This document shows, one piece after another, positions 16,551 to 27,123 of a stretch of DNA of 64,000 nucleotides (position 1 is its first letter; the number at the start of each line of letters is the position of its first letter). Source of the stretch: Alteromonas aquimaris (GTDB lineage: Bacteria > Pseudomonadota > Gammaproteobacteria > Enterobacterales > Alteromonadaceae); the NCBI RefSeq assembly GCF_026183695.1, contig NZ_JAPFRD010000010.1, forward strand, positions 110,072 through 174,071, read 5' to 3'. Position numbers and translations under genes: made by a program. The notes beneath the pieces were generated by a model. That model saw only the letters and a list, made by a program, of their open reading frames with translations. It did no database searches and was not told the DNA's origin.

Positions 16551-16933
16551 AGCAATTCCTTGTGCTTATAACATCTTATTATGTAGACCTCACAGTAACA
16601 CACATAGACTTTCACTGCTGGTCTCCACAATTCTTTATTGATATCACTAGCTTACTTTAAAAATTGAGTGTTTTACCATCAGAATTTCTGCGTGTTACTG
16701 CTACTTCTCAGTAAACCAGACTTCAAAAAAATTGTTAACCTTATTATTTTCAATGAGTTAGACACGTTTAACACTCATTTTGTGCATTTAGTGAGACTTC
16801 ACAGTAATTACATACCCAAATCTGAATCCAAACCCATCCCTAGTACAGGCTACATCGCACTCATGACGATTTTATAATGCGTGTTACTGAGAACTCTCAG
16901 TAATTACACACAAAACAAAATTGGAAATATTTC
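16551..16933. promoter_or_regulatory. attI-type region with four degenerate repeats upstream of intI
   Basis: This 383-bp AT-rich spacer lies between the first cassette and the integrase. The likely attI/cassette junction is TTATAAC at 16566-16572. Four degenerate copies of a roughly 27-bp repeat ending in CAGTAA (16593, 16709, 16802 and 16898) are spaced 116, 93 and 96 bp. Copies 2 and 4 begin GCGTGTTACTG; copies 3 and 4 share CAGTAATTACAYAC. A -10 box TATAAT lies at 16873-16878, probably for intI, with a weak -35 (CTACAT, 16850-16855). The dyad TACTGAGAACTCTCAGTA (16885-16902) sits at the expected transcription start. Confidence 0.6.
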
Positions 16934-17893
16934 ATGGCACAAAGCCCGTTTCTTGAAAGTATACGCAAAATAATGAGGACCAAACATTATTCTATTCAGA
17001 CTGAGAAGACCTATCTTCTATGGATAAAGCGATTCATTCTTTTTAACCAAAAACGTCATCCGAAAGATCTGGGTGACCAAGAGGTCACTGCGTTTCTCAC
17101 TCATCTTGCTGTTGACAGACATGTTACCTCCTCAACACAAAACTTGGCACTGTGCTCAATCGTGTTTATGTATAAACACGTCTTTGAGCGAGAGCTAACG
17201 CTTTTACCGGATACTGTTCGAGCCAGAGCGCCTAAACGAGTACCTACCGTCTTAAGTCATGATGAGGCAATGCAAATCATTAGTCAGATGAGTGAAAAGT
17301 ATCGGCTCATGTTTTCTTTGTTGTACGGCTGTGGGCTACGTAAAGCTGAACTGCTAAAACTTAGAATAAAAGATATCGATTTCGCTGCGAAAAGTGTTTT
17401 TGTATTCTGTGGAAAAGGCGGTAAAGATAGAGTTACGTTGTTACCAAACAATCTAATCGCCTCTCTAAAGGATCAAATTGACGTAGTTCGACAGGTTCAC
17501 CAAAAGGACATCGCGGAAGGTGGTGGTGAAACAAGTTTGCCTACCGGGCTGGCAAGAAAGTATCCCTATGCGATTAAAGAGTTCAAATGGCAGTATTTGT
17601 TCCCCTCGACAAACCGATGCCAGCATCCAGTCGATGGCTATTATTGCCGCCATCATCTGCACTGGACAGCGTTAACCAAAGTGCTAAGAAGAGCAGTTAA
17701 AGCATCAGGTATTACAAAGCATGTGACTGCACATACCTTTAGGCACTCATTTGCAACACAACTGCTGCTTTCTGGCGCTGATATCAGGACTGTTCAAGAG
17801 TTACTGGGGCATAATGATCTGAGAACCACGCAGATTTACACTCACGTTATAGGTCAGCATTCTTCTGGAACTACAAGCCCTTTAGATAGGTAA
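16934..17893 (+). CDS. intI: Integron integrase (tyrosine recombinase, IntI family)
   Basis: This 319-residue recombinase has the SAM-like N-terminal DNA-binding domain (about 5-90) and a catalytic domain with Arg136 (GCGLRKAELL), His267 and Arg270 (HTFRHSFATQLL), His293 (LLGHNDL) and the nucleophile Tyr302 (TQIYTHV). The IntI-specific insertion, KYP...FKWQYLFPS at about 209-225, separates it from XerC/D-like enzymes. All key residues are intact, so it should be active at attC and attI. It is transcribed away from the cassettes, the standard layout. The start has GGAAA 8 nt upstream. Confidence 0.95.
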   Translation: MAQSPFLESIRKIMRTKHYSIQTEKTYLLWIKRFILFNQKRHPKDLGDQEVTAFLTHLAVDRHVTSSTQNLALCSIVFMYKHVFERELTLLPDTVRARAPKRVPTVLSHDEAMQIISQMSEKYRLMFSLLYGCGLRKAELLKLRIKDIDFAAKSVFVFCGKGGKDRVTLLPNNLIASLKDQIDVVRQVHQKDIAEGGGETSLPTGLARKYPYAIKEFKWQYLFPSTNRCQHPVDGYYCRHHLHWTALTKVLRRAVKASGITKHVTAHTFRHSFATQLLLSGADIRTVQELLGHNDLRTTQIYTHVIGQHSSGTTSPLDR

Positions 17894-17900
17894 TTCTTCA

Positions 17901-18186
17901 GCGGACAAATGTCCGCTAATCATTGTTTGCCAATCAGATGTCTAGAGAATAGATTTTGGAAATAACGAGAATAGCGAGTTACCGCTTTCTACCCACAGTG
18001 ATCAGTCAAACCTGAGTTGCTCTGCGTCTGCATATGGCACTTACAGATAGTAAGAGACTACAACAATGAAGGTCTGCTCCTTGTCTTTTGCTGCCTGTCA
18101 GATTAAATCGACACTTCCCACCCAAAATGCCTGATCCGATGTATGATCCTACATGTTAAACATTGTGCTTGCATCCCCGCACCTAT
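17901..18186. other. Spacer between intI and rmuC
   Basis: An arm pair AGCGGAC/GTCCGCT (17900-17917) forms a short hairpin right after intI but lacks a T-run. The remaining 270 bp or so contains no supportable gene. One short open stretch from the ATG near 18066 has 22 codons and no ribosome site. Confidence 0.35.
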
Positions 18187-19653
18187 TTACAGATTTTCAG
18201 TCTCGTCATCCAGTTCGTTGTTAACTAATTCACCTGCTAAACGTTTAGATGATTGCACCCCTAAGAGACGAAAATGTTCTACTTGCCGTACCATGTTTCC
18301 CCTTCCCTGACTCAATTTACTGAAGGCTCCTTCATAATGTTTCTGAGTCGTCTCCAGTGACTTACCAATTTTTTCCATATCGGTGATAAAGCCAACGAAT
18401 TTGTCATATAACTTAGTGGCATGTTGCGCTATTTTCTGCGCGTTCTGATTTTGGTACTCATATTGCCAGATGTTATTTATTGTGCGTAGGGCCACAAGTA
18501 AATTAGTCGGGCTCACCAACATGATGTTATGTGAAAGCGCCAGATTAACCAGTTCGGGATCTTCTTCGATGGCCAATAAAAAAGCCGGTTCAATCGGAAT
18601 AAACATCAACACATAATCCAGCGTCTTAATACTTTCAAGGTGCTGATAATTTTTCGCTCCGAGCCCTTTAATATGAGTTCGAATTGAATTCACATGTTCA
18701 GTTAACAACCGTTTTCGTTCGATCTCTTCCTCAGCATTATAGAATCGCTCATAGGCAGACAAACTCACTTTTGAATCAATGATGACATCTTTATTGTTAG
18801 GCAGATGCACTACAACATCAGGTTGTCGGAGTTTTCCCGCTTCATTACGGGCACTCACCTGAATTTCAAATTCATGTCCTTCACGCAATCCAGATTCAGT
18901 TAAAATGCGTTCGAGTACGACTTCACCCCAATTACCCTGTTTTTTATTATCACCTTTTAGGGCTTGAGTAAGTGCGGCCGCTTCCTCAGTGATTTTTTGA
19001 TTGAGCTCTTTTAAGGTATGAATTTCTGTCTTTAACGATGCACGCTCCTGGCCTTCACGAATATATTGATCACTAACCTGTTTCTTAAATCCTTCGATCT
19101 GTTCTTTAAGTGGTGACAATATCGCGGTCAGGCCTGACTCGTTTAATTTGCTAAAATTTTCGCTCTTTTGCTCAAAAATCTTATTGGCTAGATTCTCAAA
19201 TTGCGTTTGTAAGCGTTGCTCAGCTTGTTCCATGAGGGCTAACTTCTCCTCATGGGACTTTTCAATTTCAATCAGGCGCGCTGATTTAGCTTCATAGCGA
19301 CCATGTAGCGCCGCGTAATCACGTTTGCTTTCGTTAAGTTCATAACGCAACTGTGACAAGCGTTCTTCATTTTGCTCGAGTTGTTCGGCTTTTGCTGTTA
19401 ACTCGCCAAGTTGAGTACGAGAATGATAAATCTGCTCGCGATGCGCGTTTAACTCATCTTCAAGTTTATAAATCTGGTGCGCCGATTCAGCTTGAGATTG
19501 TGCTAGTTGATGTTTTAACACCGTATTTTCTGCGATAAATTCCTGAATAGCTTTAGCCTGTTTCCTATGCCCAAGTAGCCAGCCAAACATAAAACTCAAA
19601 ATTACCGCCACACCTATAAGTGCCAGCGAAGGTAGGTGGTCAAAATACATCAC
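18187..19653 (-). CDS. rmuC: DNA recombination protein RmuC
   Basis: This 488-residue protein has an N-terminal membrane anchor (LALIGVAVILSFMFGWLLG), a coiled-coil of about 180 residues and the RmuC nuclease-like domain. Within it GNWGEVVLERILTESGL, QPDVVVHLPNNKDVIIDSKVSLSAYERF and ILLVSPTNLLVALRTI-type sequences are characteristic; the DSKVS segment matches the PD-(D/E)xK-like core. The family limits recombination between inverted repeats. The start is GTG (19653) or the following ATG (19650). It lies 51 bp downstream of fumarase on the same strand. Confidence 0.93.
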   Translation of the reverse strand: MMYFDHLPSLALIGVAVILSFMFGWLLGHRKQAKAIQEFIAENTVLKHQLAQSQAESAHQIYKLEDELNAHREQIYHSRTQLGELTAKAEQLEQNEERLSQLRYELNESKRDYAALHGRYEAKSARLIEIEKSHEEKLALMEQAEQRLQTQFENLANKIFEQKSENFSKLNESGLTAILSPLKEQIEGFKKQVSDQYIREGQERASLKTEIHTLKELNQKITEEAAALTQALKGDNKKQGNWGEVVLERILTESGLREGHEFEIQVSARNEAGKLRQPDVVVHLPNNKDVIIDSKVSLSAYERFYNAEEEIERKRLLTEHVNSIRTHIKGLGAKNYQHLESIKTLDYVLMFIPIEPAFLLAIEEDPELVNLALSHNIMLVSPTNLLVALRTINNIWQYEYQNQNAQKIAQHATKLYDKFVGFITDMEKIGKSLETTQKHYEGAFSKLSQGRGNMVRQVEHFRLLGVQSSKRLAGELVNNELDDETENL

Positions 19654-19704
19654 GTCTAAATAGTCCGTATAAAAGTAGGGAGCCAGTCGGCCCCCATCAG
19701 TATA

Positions 19705-21234
19705 TTATTTGGAAAGTTCAGCGTCTAATGACTCAATATTTGCTTTCCAGATTGCAGGTCCGGTCTCGTGGGCATTAGCGCCCGTACTATCCACGGCTAC
19801 GGTAACGGGCATGTCTTCGACTTCAAATTCGTAAATAGCTTCCATCCCTAAGTCTTCGAACGCCACCACACGCGCCTTCTTAATGGCTTTTGAGACGAGA
19901 TAAGCGGCGCCGCCCACTGCCATTAAATATACCGCTTGATGTTGAGCAATAGATTTGACGGTGGCCGGTCCGCGCTCAGCTTTACCGATCATGCCAATAA
20001 GTCCGGTTTGCTCAAGCATCATGTCAGTAAATTTATCCATTCGCGTCGCGGTAGTTGGGCCGGCCGGGCCAACCACTTCATCGCCTACCGCATCAACTGG
20101 CCCTACGTAATAAATAAATCGATTAGTGAGATCTACCCCTTCGGGGAGACCTTCGCCATTTTCAAGCATGGTTTGAATGCGTTTATGTGCAGCGTCGCGA
20201 CCTGTCAGCATTTTGCCAGAAAGCAGTACTGTCTCTCCTACTTTCCAATCCTGGATATCGGCTTTGGTTAAATTATCCATATTTACGCGGCGAGTATTTT
20301 CGCTGACTTCCCAGGTGACTTCTGGCCATTCTTCTAGTTTTGGCGCTTTCAATTCAGCTGGCCCACTGCCATCAAGATAAAAGTGCGCGTGACGTGTTGC
20401 CGCACAATTAGGGATCATTGCTACCGGTTTGGATGCAGCGTGGGTGGGGACAGACTTAATTTTTACGTCGACAACTGTGGTTAAACCACCAAGCCCCTGC
20501 GCACCAATACCGAGTTTGTTGACGCGTTCAAATATTTCGAGACGAAGTTTTTCGTCGGTAGTTTGTGGGCCTCGCTCCATCAATTCTTGTATATCCACCG
20601 GATCCATCAGGCTTTCTTTAGCTAATACTGCTGCCTTTTCGGCTGTGCCGCCGATGCCCAAACCAAGCATACCGGGTGGGCACCAGCCCGCTCCCATAGT
20701 AGGCAAGGTCTTAACCACCCAGTCAGCAATATCATCACTTGGGTTGAGCATCACCATCTTCGATTTATTTTCTGAGCCACCACCTTTGGCGGCGATCATG
20801 ACTTCAACTTTATCGCCTGTAACCATATCAATATGCACAACTGCTGGCGTATTGTCTTTGGTGTTTTTTCTTGCCCCTGCCGGATCGGAAACAATGGATG
20901 CTCGCAACGGATTGTCTGAATTGAGGTAGGCACGACGTGTTCCTTCATCCACCATCTGCTGTACCGTCATATCGTGCTTGTCCCACTGCACGGACATGCC
21001 TATTTTCACAAAACAGGTGACAATACCGGTATCCTGACACAACGGCCGTTTCCCTTCCGCGGACATGCGTGAATTGATTAAAATTTGCGCCATCGCATCT
21101 TTTGCCGCCTGGCTTTGTTCTTTTAAATAAGCCTGTTCAACAGCTTTCACATAATCCAGCGGGTGATAGTAAGATATAAACTGAAGGGCATCCTCAATGC
21201 TGTCAATAAAGTCTTGTTGACGAATTACGGTCAT
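19705..21234 (-). CDS. fumA: Fumarate hydratase class I (iron-sulfur)
   Basis: This 509-residue enzyme converts fumarate to malate in the TCA cycle. The N-terminal alpha domain holds PLCQDTGIVTCF, which supplies one cluster cysteine, GGGSENKSKMVMLNPSD, and CPPGMLGLGIGG, the second. A C-terminal beta domain has MIPNCAATRH, KMLTGRDAAHKR and GPAGPTTATRMD. The length matches FumA/FumB. It needs a [4Fe-4S] cluster and is oxygen-sensitive. The gene precedes rmuC on the same strand. Confidence 0.95.
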   Translation of the reverse strand: MTVIRQQDFIDSIEDALQFISYYHPLDYVKAVEQAYLKEQSQAAKDAMAQILINSRMSAEGKRPLCQDTGIVTCFVKIGMSVQWDKHDMTVQQMVDEGTRRAYLNSDNPLRASIVSDPAGARKNTKDNTPAVVHIDMVTGDKVEVMIAAKGGGSENKSKMVMLNPSDDIADWVVKTLPTMGAGWCPPGMLGLGIGGTAEKAAVLAKESLMDPVDIQELMERGPQTTDEKLRLEIFERVNKLGIGAQGLGGLTTVVDVKIKSVPTHAASKPVAMIPNCAATRHAHFYLDGSGPAELKAPKLEEWPEVTWEVSENTRRVNMDNLTKADIQDWKVGETVLLSGKMLTGRDAAHKRIQTMLENGEGLPEGVDLTNRFIYYVGPVDAVGDEVVGPAGPTTATRMDKFTDMMLEQTGLIGMIGKAERGPATVKSIAQHQAVYLMAVGGAAYLVSKAIKKARVVAFEDLGMEAIYEFEVEDMPVTVAVDSTGANAHETGPAIWKANIESLDAELSK

Positions 21235-21490
21235 GTCTTCCTCGTGTATTTTACGGCCTGTTTTATCATCTTTGTTAGCAAAGCTATGTTCATCGGCTGC
21301 GATATTCTGGCACTAACTGTTCCTGCTTCGACACTGTAACAAGAAAAATTGTGTTAACGGTGAAGCACAGGCTAAAGATAGATAAACGGTTTAATTATAG
21401 TCTTGGCATTACAAAAAAGCGTATACTAGCGCAAGTTAACAATGCTCACCAAGCAATTAGCCGTTCAAGGCAAATATATTTTAAAAAAGT
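21235..21490. other. Divergent intergenic region between fumA and pabB
   Basis: These 256 bp must carry both promoters. I see no hairpin or clear operator worth naming. Confidence 0.25.
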
Positions 21491-22960
21491 ATGCTTCGTG
21501 TGCCTTTATCGCCCGAATTAAAATCAATTTATTTTTCACTTGTTCATATGTTTGATAATTTGCCTAAAGAAATCACGGTAACTGCACTTACGTGCCCTGC
21601 GTCGGTTAACTTACACGCGTTGTTCGAATGCATCGAAAGCTCACCTTTTTCAGTTTTATTTGATTCAGCACAAAGTCGCGAAAGCAACGCCCGATTTAAT
21701 ATAGCCGTATGGGCACCAGCCTTTGTGGTGATGGCAGAACATGGGCGTACCATTATCCACGATCAAATGACGGGTAAATGCAGCCAGAGCAACGAGAAGC
21801 CCCTGCAAACGGTGAGCAACCTGTTACAAGCGCACCTTGGACATTTTTCGATTAATAGTGAGCTGGCAGCAGAGACGATCAGCGCCCTCCCCTTTCTGGT
21901 CGGCGCAGTGGGGTTATGTAGTTATGATCTTGGAAGATATTATGAACAATTGCCCTCGCACGCATTAAACCAGCTTAGCTGTCCGGATATGGCTATTGGT
22001 ATTTATGAACATGCGCTCATTGAAGATAGCGTATCAGGGGAAATTTTTGAATGCAGACTTTCGACTCGTCCAGCTATTGATGTTCAAGAATGGCTCAACA
22101 GGAAAATAACTCAACCCTCTTTTTCATTGCGATCTCAATGGCAGGCCAATCTATCCCAGTCAGAATATACGCAAGCGCTCAATAAAATTAACGACTACCT
22201 GCAGGCTGGTGATTGTTATCAGGTAAATATGGCACAACGGTTCTGTGCAAATTACGAAGGAAGTGAGTGGGACGCCTATCTTAAGTTGCAACGCCAAAAT
22301 AGAGCCCCATTTTCCGTTTTCATGCGCCTGCCGGACAACTGCGTTTTAAGCATTTCTCCTGAGCGCTTCCTATCCGTCAATCAAACCAATGTTGAAACCA
22401 AGCCCATCAAAGGCACGCGACCACGATATACAGACCCTGCCCAAGACAAGGAAAGCAGCGAGTCACTGCTGAACGCTGACAAAGATCGTGCTGAAAACTT
22501 AATGATTGTTGATTTGCTGCGAAATGATTTAAGCAAGCATTGTCAGCCCCATTCGGTGGAGGTCCCTTCACTTTTCGCACTTGAAAGCTACGCTGCTGTT
22601 CATCATCTTGTCAGTACAGTTAAAGGTAAGTTAAAGTCAGACAGCAGCGCCTGGGATCTGCTGGCAGGCGCTTTTCCAGGGGGCTCGATAACAGGAGCTC
22701 CAAAAATAAGAGCGATGCAAATCATTGACGAATTAGAGCCTCACCGGCGGCATGTCTATTGTGGCAGCATGTTATACATGGGCATCCGCGGTGACATGGA
22801 TTCCAGCATTCTTATTCGCACATTGCTTACCGAAAATAACCGCATTTATTGTTGGGCTGGTGGAGGGATTGTTTTGGATTCCGATGCCGCAGATGAATAT
22901 CAGGAAACACTGGATAAAGTATCGAAAATTTTACCGGTGTTGGGGGAAATGCATGAATAG
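21491..22960 (+). CDS. pabB: Aminodeoxychorismate synthase component I
   Basis: This 489-residue chorismate-binding enzyme makes 4-amino-4-deoxychorismate for folate, using ammonia from PabA. The C-terminal half carries the family signature: KPIKGTRPR with the active-site Lys, ENLMIVDLLRNDLSKH, FPGGSITGAPKIRAMQIIDELE and YCWAGGGIVLDSDAADEYQE. The PIKGT lysine separates PabB from TrpE/isochorismate enzymes. The first ATG has no ribosome site; ATG 21548 (MFDNLPKE) is a reasonable alternative start. The stop overlaps nudL by 8 bp. Confidence 0.92.
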   Translation: MLRVPLSPELKSIYFSLVHMFDNLPKEITVTALTCPASVNLHALFECIESSPFSVLFDSAQSRESNARFNIAVWAPAFVVMAEHGRTIIHDQMTGKCSQSNEKPLQTVSNLLQAHLGHFSINSELAAETISALPFLVGAVGLCSYDLGRYYEQLPSHALNQLSCPDMAIGIYEHALIEDSVSGEIFECRLSTRPAIDVQEWLNRKITQPSFSLRSQWQANLSQSEYTQALNKINDYLQAGDCYQVNMAQRFCANYEGSEWDAYLKLQRQNRAPFSVFMRLPDNCVLSISPERFLSVNQTNVETKPIKGTRPRYTDPAQDKESSESLLNADKDRAENLMIVDLLRNDLSKHCQPHSVEVPSLFALESYAAVHHLVSTVKGKLKSDSSAWDLLAGAFPGGSITGAPKIRAMQIIDELEPHRRHVYCGSMLYMGIRGDMDSSILIRTLLTENNRIYCWAGGGIVLDSDAADEYQETLDKVSKILPVLGEMHE

Positions 22961-23534
22961 AACGGAATTCATCCGTCGCTATCATCATATTGAGCGAGTA
23001 CGTTCAGAAAGCGATTATCCGCTTTCTTATACGGGTCGGCCCGCCGCAGTTCTCATTCCGCTGGTGGATTATCAAGACGAATTGAAAGTATTGTTAACTG
23101 AACGCGCCCATCACTTACGCCACCATGCAGGACAAGTTTCGTTTCCTGGCGGGGGTGCTGAGACCGGTGACAGTTTTCCCGTCGGTACGGCTCTACGCGA
23201 AGCCGAAGAGGAAATTGGCTTACCCCCCGAAAATGTGCAAATTATCGGTACGTTACCCAACTATCGTACGATCAGCGGCTATACCATCAAACCCGTTTTA
23301 GGATTTGTCGAACCTCATTGCAAATTAACGCTGGATCAGAACGAGGTGGCGAGTGCCTTTGAGGCCCCCCTTTCTTTCCTAATGGACCGTTCAAACCACT
23401 TAATCCATCAAACGCATAGACATGGGCAAACGTTTCCCATTTATTTTATTCCTTGGAAGGCTTACATGATTTGGGGGGCGACTGCTGCGATTTTACGAAA
23501 TCTGTCATTTCATTTAATCGCCGAAGAGACATGA
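22953..23534 (+). CDS. nudL: Nudix hydrolase, CoA pyrophosphatase type
   Basis: This 193-residue protein starts at the ATG overlapping the pabB stop (ATGAATAG). The Nudix box lies in VSFPGGGAETGD...TALREAEEEIGLP, with the REAEEEIGL metal-binding core. The UPF0035/CoAse extension is seen in LLTERAHHLRHHAGQVSFPGG. It hydrolyses CoA or its derivatives to phosphopantetheine and 3',5'-ADP in the NudL/YeaB family. The pabB-nudL pairing is common in gammaproteobacteria. Confidence 0.9.
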   Translation: MNRTEFIRRYHHIERVRSESDYPLSYTGRPAAVLIPLVDYQDELKVLLTERAHHLRHHAGQVSFPGGGAETGDSFPVGTALREAEEEIGLPPENVQIIGTLPNYRTISGYTIKPVLGFVEPHCKLTLDQNEVASAFEAPLSFLMDRSNHLIHQTHRHGQTFPIYFIPWKAYMIWGATAAILRNLSFHLIAEET

Positions 23535-23712
23535 ATGAATTGATTTATTTCTGCGCTATTTAACCTTATCAGTTACTTTCACATTGTTCTTTTACTATCA
23601 AGTTAAGTTTACAGACGTCCCTCCTCATCTTAAGCTACATTTTCTTAACTATGTTGTAGTTAGCTTGGACTACATGCATGATCACATAAAATATAGTTTG
23701 GACTTAGACCCT

Positions 23713-25083
23713 ATGATTAGTATTTTCGATATGTTCAGTATCGGGATTGGCCCGTCAAGCTCGCATACTGTAGGCCCCATGCGGGCTGGCGCTGAGTTTG
23801 CTGCAAAACTTAAAAGCGATAATATACTTGAACAGATCACCTCCATAAAAGTAGAACTGTACGGTTCACTAGGGCAAACCGGAAAAGGCCATGGGACAGG
23901 CAAAGCGGTTATCCTGGGGTTATTGGGAGAGTTGCCCGAATCAGTAGAGGTTGATTCGATTGAAAGGCGACTTGAAGAAATTCATGACAGTCAAAAATTG
24001 CTGCTAAATGGCGAGCATGAAGTTGCCTTCCCAAATAAAAATGCCATTGTATTTCATCGCCGTAAGTCGTTACCACGACATGCAAATGCGCTCACTTTCT
24101 TTGCCTATAAAGGGGAGGAAGCCATTCGTCAGCAGACCTACTACAGTATTGGTGGCGGTTTCATTATTAAAGACGAAGAGTTTGAAGAAGTTAAAGATCA
24201 CGCTTTGTCTCAGCAAGCAAAGGTTCCCTTTCCGTTTAAGAGCGCTAACGAACTGTTGGCAATGTGTCGAGAACATGGGCTTTGCATCAGTTCATTAATG
24301 ATGAAAAACGAAGCTGTTCATCGGCCGGTAAAAGAAGTCCGTTCAATGCTTTTTGATATTTGGCAGGTAATGCAAGCCTGTATCAATCGTGGCATTGAAA
24401 GTGAGGGAATTTTACCTGGCGGTTTAAAAGTGGTTCGACGCGCACCTGGTCTTTACCGCCGCTTACAAAACGAACGCTCTAATGATCCTATGCAAACTAT
24501 GGATTGGGTAAATTTGTTTGCATTGGCGGTGAATGAAGAAAATGCAGCGGGCGGTCGCGTGGTCACAGCGCCCACCAATGGTGCCGCAGGGATCATTCCA
24601 GCCGTCATGCAATACTATGATAAATTTGTTCGTCCTATGGATGCAGAAACCGCGAGTCGCTTTCTTTTGACTGCTGGAGCCATCGGGATTTTATACAAAG
24701 AGAATGCTTCTATTTCAGGAGCAGAAGTAGGCTGCCAGGGTGAAGTGGGTGTTGCCTGTTCCATGGCAGCTGGTGCCTTAGCAGAAATTATGGGTGGCTC
24801 TGTGGCTGCGGTAGAAAATGCGGCTGAGATTGGAATGGAGCACAATTTGGGCTTAACCTGCGATCCGGTAGGCGGTTTGGTCCAGGTTCCATGTATCGAA
24901 CGTAATGCGATGGGTGCCATAAAAGCGATTAATGCCTCCCGTTTAGCCTTGCGCGGAAGTGGTGAACACAAAGTGTCGTTGGATAAAGTTATTAAAACGA
25001 TGCGTGAGACAGGCAATGATATGAAAACGAAATACAAAGAAACCGCGCGAGGCGGTTTGGCAGTGAATATAATTGAATGTTAA
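23713..25083 (+). CDS. sdaA: L-serine ammonia-lyase (iron-sulfur)
   Basis: This 456-residue enzyme deaminates L-serine to pyruvate. I start it at ATG 23713 because [23 protein letters not shown] is the canonical N-terminus; an open stretch upstream to 23584 does not look like family sequence. The ribosome site is weak. The alpha domain contains [33 protein letters not shown] and [18 protein letters not shown], with the cysteines that bind the [4Fe-4S] cluster. It could be named sdaA or sdaB. Confidence 0.93.
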   Translation: MISIFDMFSIGIGPSSSHTVGPMRAGAEFAAKLKSDNILEQITSIKVELYGSLGQTGKGHGTGKAVILGLLGELPESVEVDSIERRLEEIHDSQKLLLNGEHEVAFPNKNAIVFHRRKSLPRHANALTFFAYKGEEAIRQQTYYSIGGGFIIKDEEFEEVKDHALSQQAKVPFPFKSANELLAMCREHGLCISSLMMKNEAVHRPVKEVRSMLFDIWQVMQACINRGIESEGILPGGLKVVRRAPGLYRRLQNERSNDPMQTMDWVNLFALAVNEENAAGGRVVTAPTNGAAGIIPAVMQYYDKFVRPMDAETASRFLLTAGAIGILYKENASISGAEVGCQGEVGVACSMAAGALAEIMGGSVAAVENAAEIGMEHNLGLTCDPVGGLVQVPCIERNAMGAIKAINASRLALRGSGEHKVSLDKVIKTMRETGNDMKTKYKETARGGLAVNIIEC

Positions 25084-25093
25084 CACCTTATCT

Positions 25094-26124
<1,031 letters not shown>

Positions 26125-26316
26125 TTAATGATAACGTTATATCGAAATCTCACCATGATTGCTATAAAACTTTAATGTTAGGGAATAAATAAGCCGTGCA
26201 TTTGCGAACAAGAGAAATATTTCAACTACCTTACGTATTCATTTATTAACGTAGTTATAAGAATATATTTTTTCTATCATTTCCCTTTTAAGTAGCGTAT
26301 AAAAGGATGAATAGTC

Positions 26317-27042
26317 GTGTATAAAAAAATCGAATCTGAGCAGATGGATCACACTAACGCCACTTCCAATATAGACTTCTCCTCCGTGTTGGCGGCTGCA
26401 GTTCACGATATGAAAAATTCCCTGTGTCTGTTGATACAATCAATCGAAAATCTATCAGACTCTATACCTAGAGAACTTGACGAAGCACATAATCAAGTCG
26501 CCAATGTTCATTACGAAGCCTCACGATTAAATACAAACCTCGTGCAGATGCTGTCTCTTTACCGCGCTCAACTTGAAACATTGCCGATCACAGTCGATGA
26601 ACACTTTATTGCGGATTTGTTTGAAGATGTAACGGGTTCGAATGCGTTATATTCAAATCAGCGAAAAGTGGCCATCGAGGTCAATGTTGCTGACGATTTG
26701 AGCTGGTATCTGGATGGGGATTTAGTTTACATGCTAATAAACGATGTAGTGGTAAACGCTTTACGATACGGTACATCAAAAATTCGCCTGAGCGCTAAAG
26801 AAGAGCATTCTCATTTAGTCATCAGTGTAGAAGATGATGGTCCTGGCTACCCCGACGATATGATGATTAAAAGCAATACTGAACTATCTGAATTTCACGT
26901 CAGCCAAGGCAGAACAGGATTAGGGCTATTCTTTGCCCGACTAATTGCTGCGGCTCATACCCGGGATACTTTGTGTGGAACTATCACCCTATCGAATGGT
27001 GGTGAACTAGGTGGTAGTGTTTTTGTTGTCAAATTACCGTAA
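26317..27042 (+). CDS. Small soluble sensor histidine kinase
   Basis: This 241-residue kinase has no membrane segment. The phosphoacceptor region is AAVHDMKNSLCLLIQSIENL with His30. The HATPase domain has an N-box (LINDVVVNALRYG), G1 (VEDDGPGYPDD) and G2 (GRTGLGLFFARLIA). The start is GTG 26317 with AGGA 9 nt upstream; ATG 26344 is possible. There is no adjacent receiver gene, so it is an orphan. Candidate partners are the TPR response regulators at 34999 and 56329, by inference only. It may take its signal from a partner protein. Confidence 0.88.
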   Translation: MYKKIESEQMDHTNATSNIDFSSVLAAAVHDMKNSLCLLIQSIENLSDSIPRELDEAHNQVANVHYEASRLNTNLVQMLSLYRAQLETLPITVDEHFIADLFEDVTGSNALYSNQRKVAIEVNVADDLSWYLDGDLVYMLINDVVVNALRYGTSKIRLSAKEEHSHLVISVEDDGPGYPDDMMIKSNTELSEFHVSQGRTGLGLFFARLIAAAHTRDTLCGTITLSNGGELGGSVFVVKLP

Positions 27043-27123
27043 ACTCTGCCGAAATAGTATTAATGAAAAACTGTCGCAGTCGATAATGATGTATGCGCCA
27101 AGAACAAGCGAGCTTAACGATTT

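Noticed and set aside
16668-16877. A 69-codon open frame on the plus strand in the attI region
   Set aside because: It has no ribosome site, crosses two of the repeats and the TATAAT box of intI, and its translation is low-complexity.
16885-16902. LexA box at the intI promoter
   Set aside because: The dyad has CTG-N8-CAG instead of CTG-N10-CAG, so I do not call it a LexA site.
18060-18180. Possible mobile-element remnant after intI
   Set aside because: The sequence looked vaguely familiar, but I could not identify a transposase fragment or terminal repeats.
20429-20929. A 166-codon plus-strand frame
   Set aside because: It is antisense to the well-supported fumarase gene.
23584-23712. N-terminal extension of the L-serine deaminase
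   Set aside because: The family N-terminus begins at 23713 and the extension has no ribosome site or homologous sequence.
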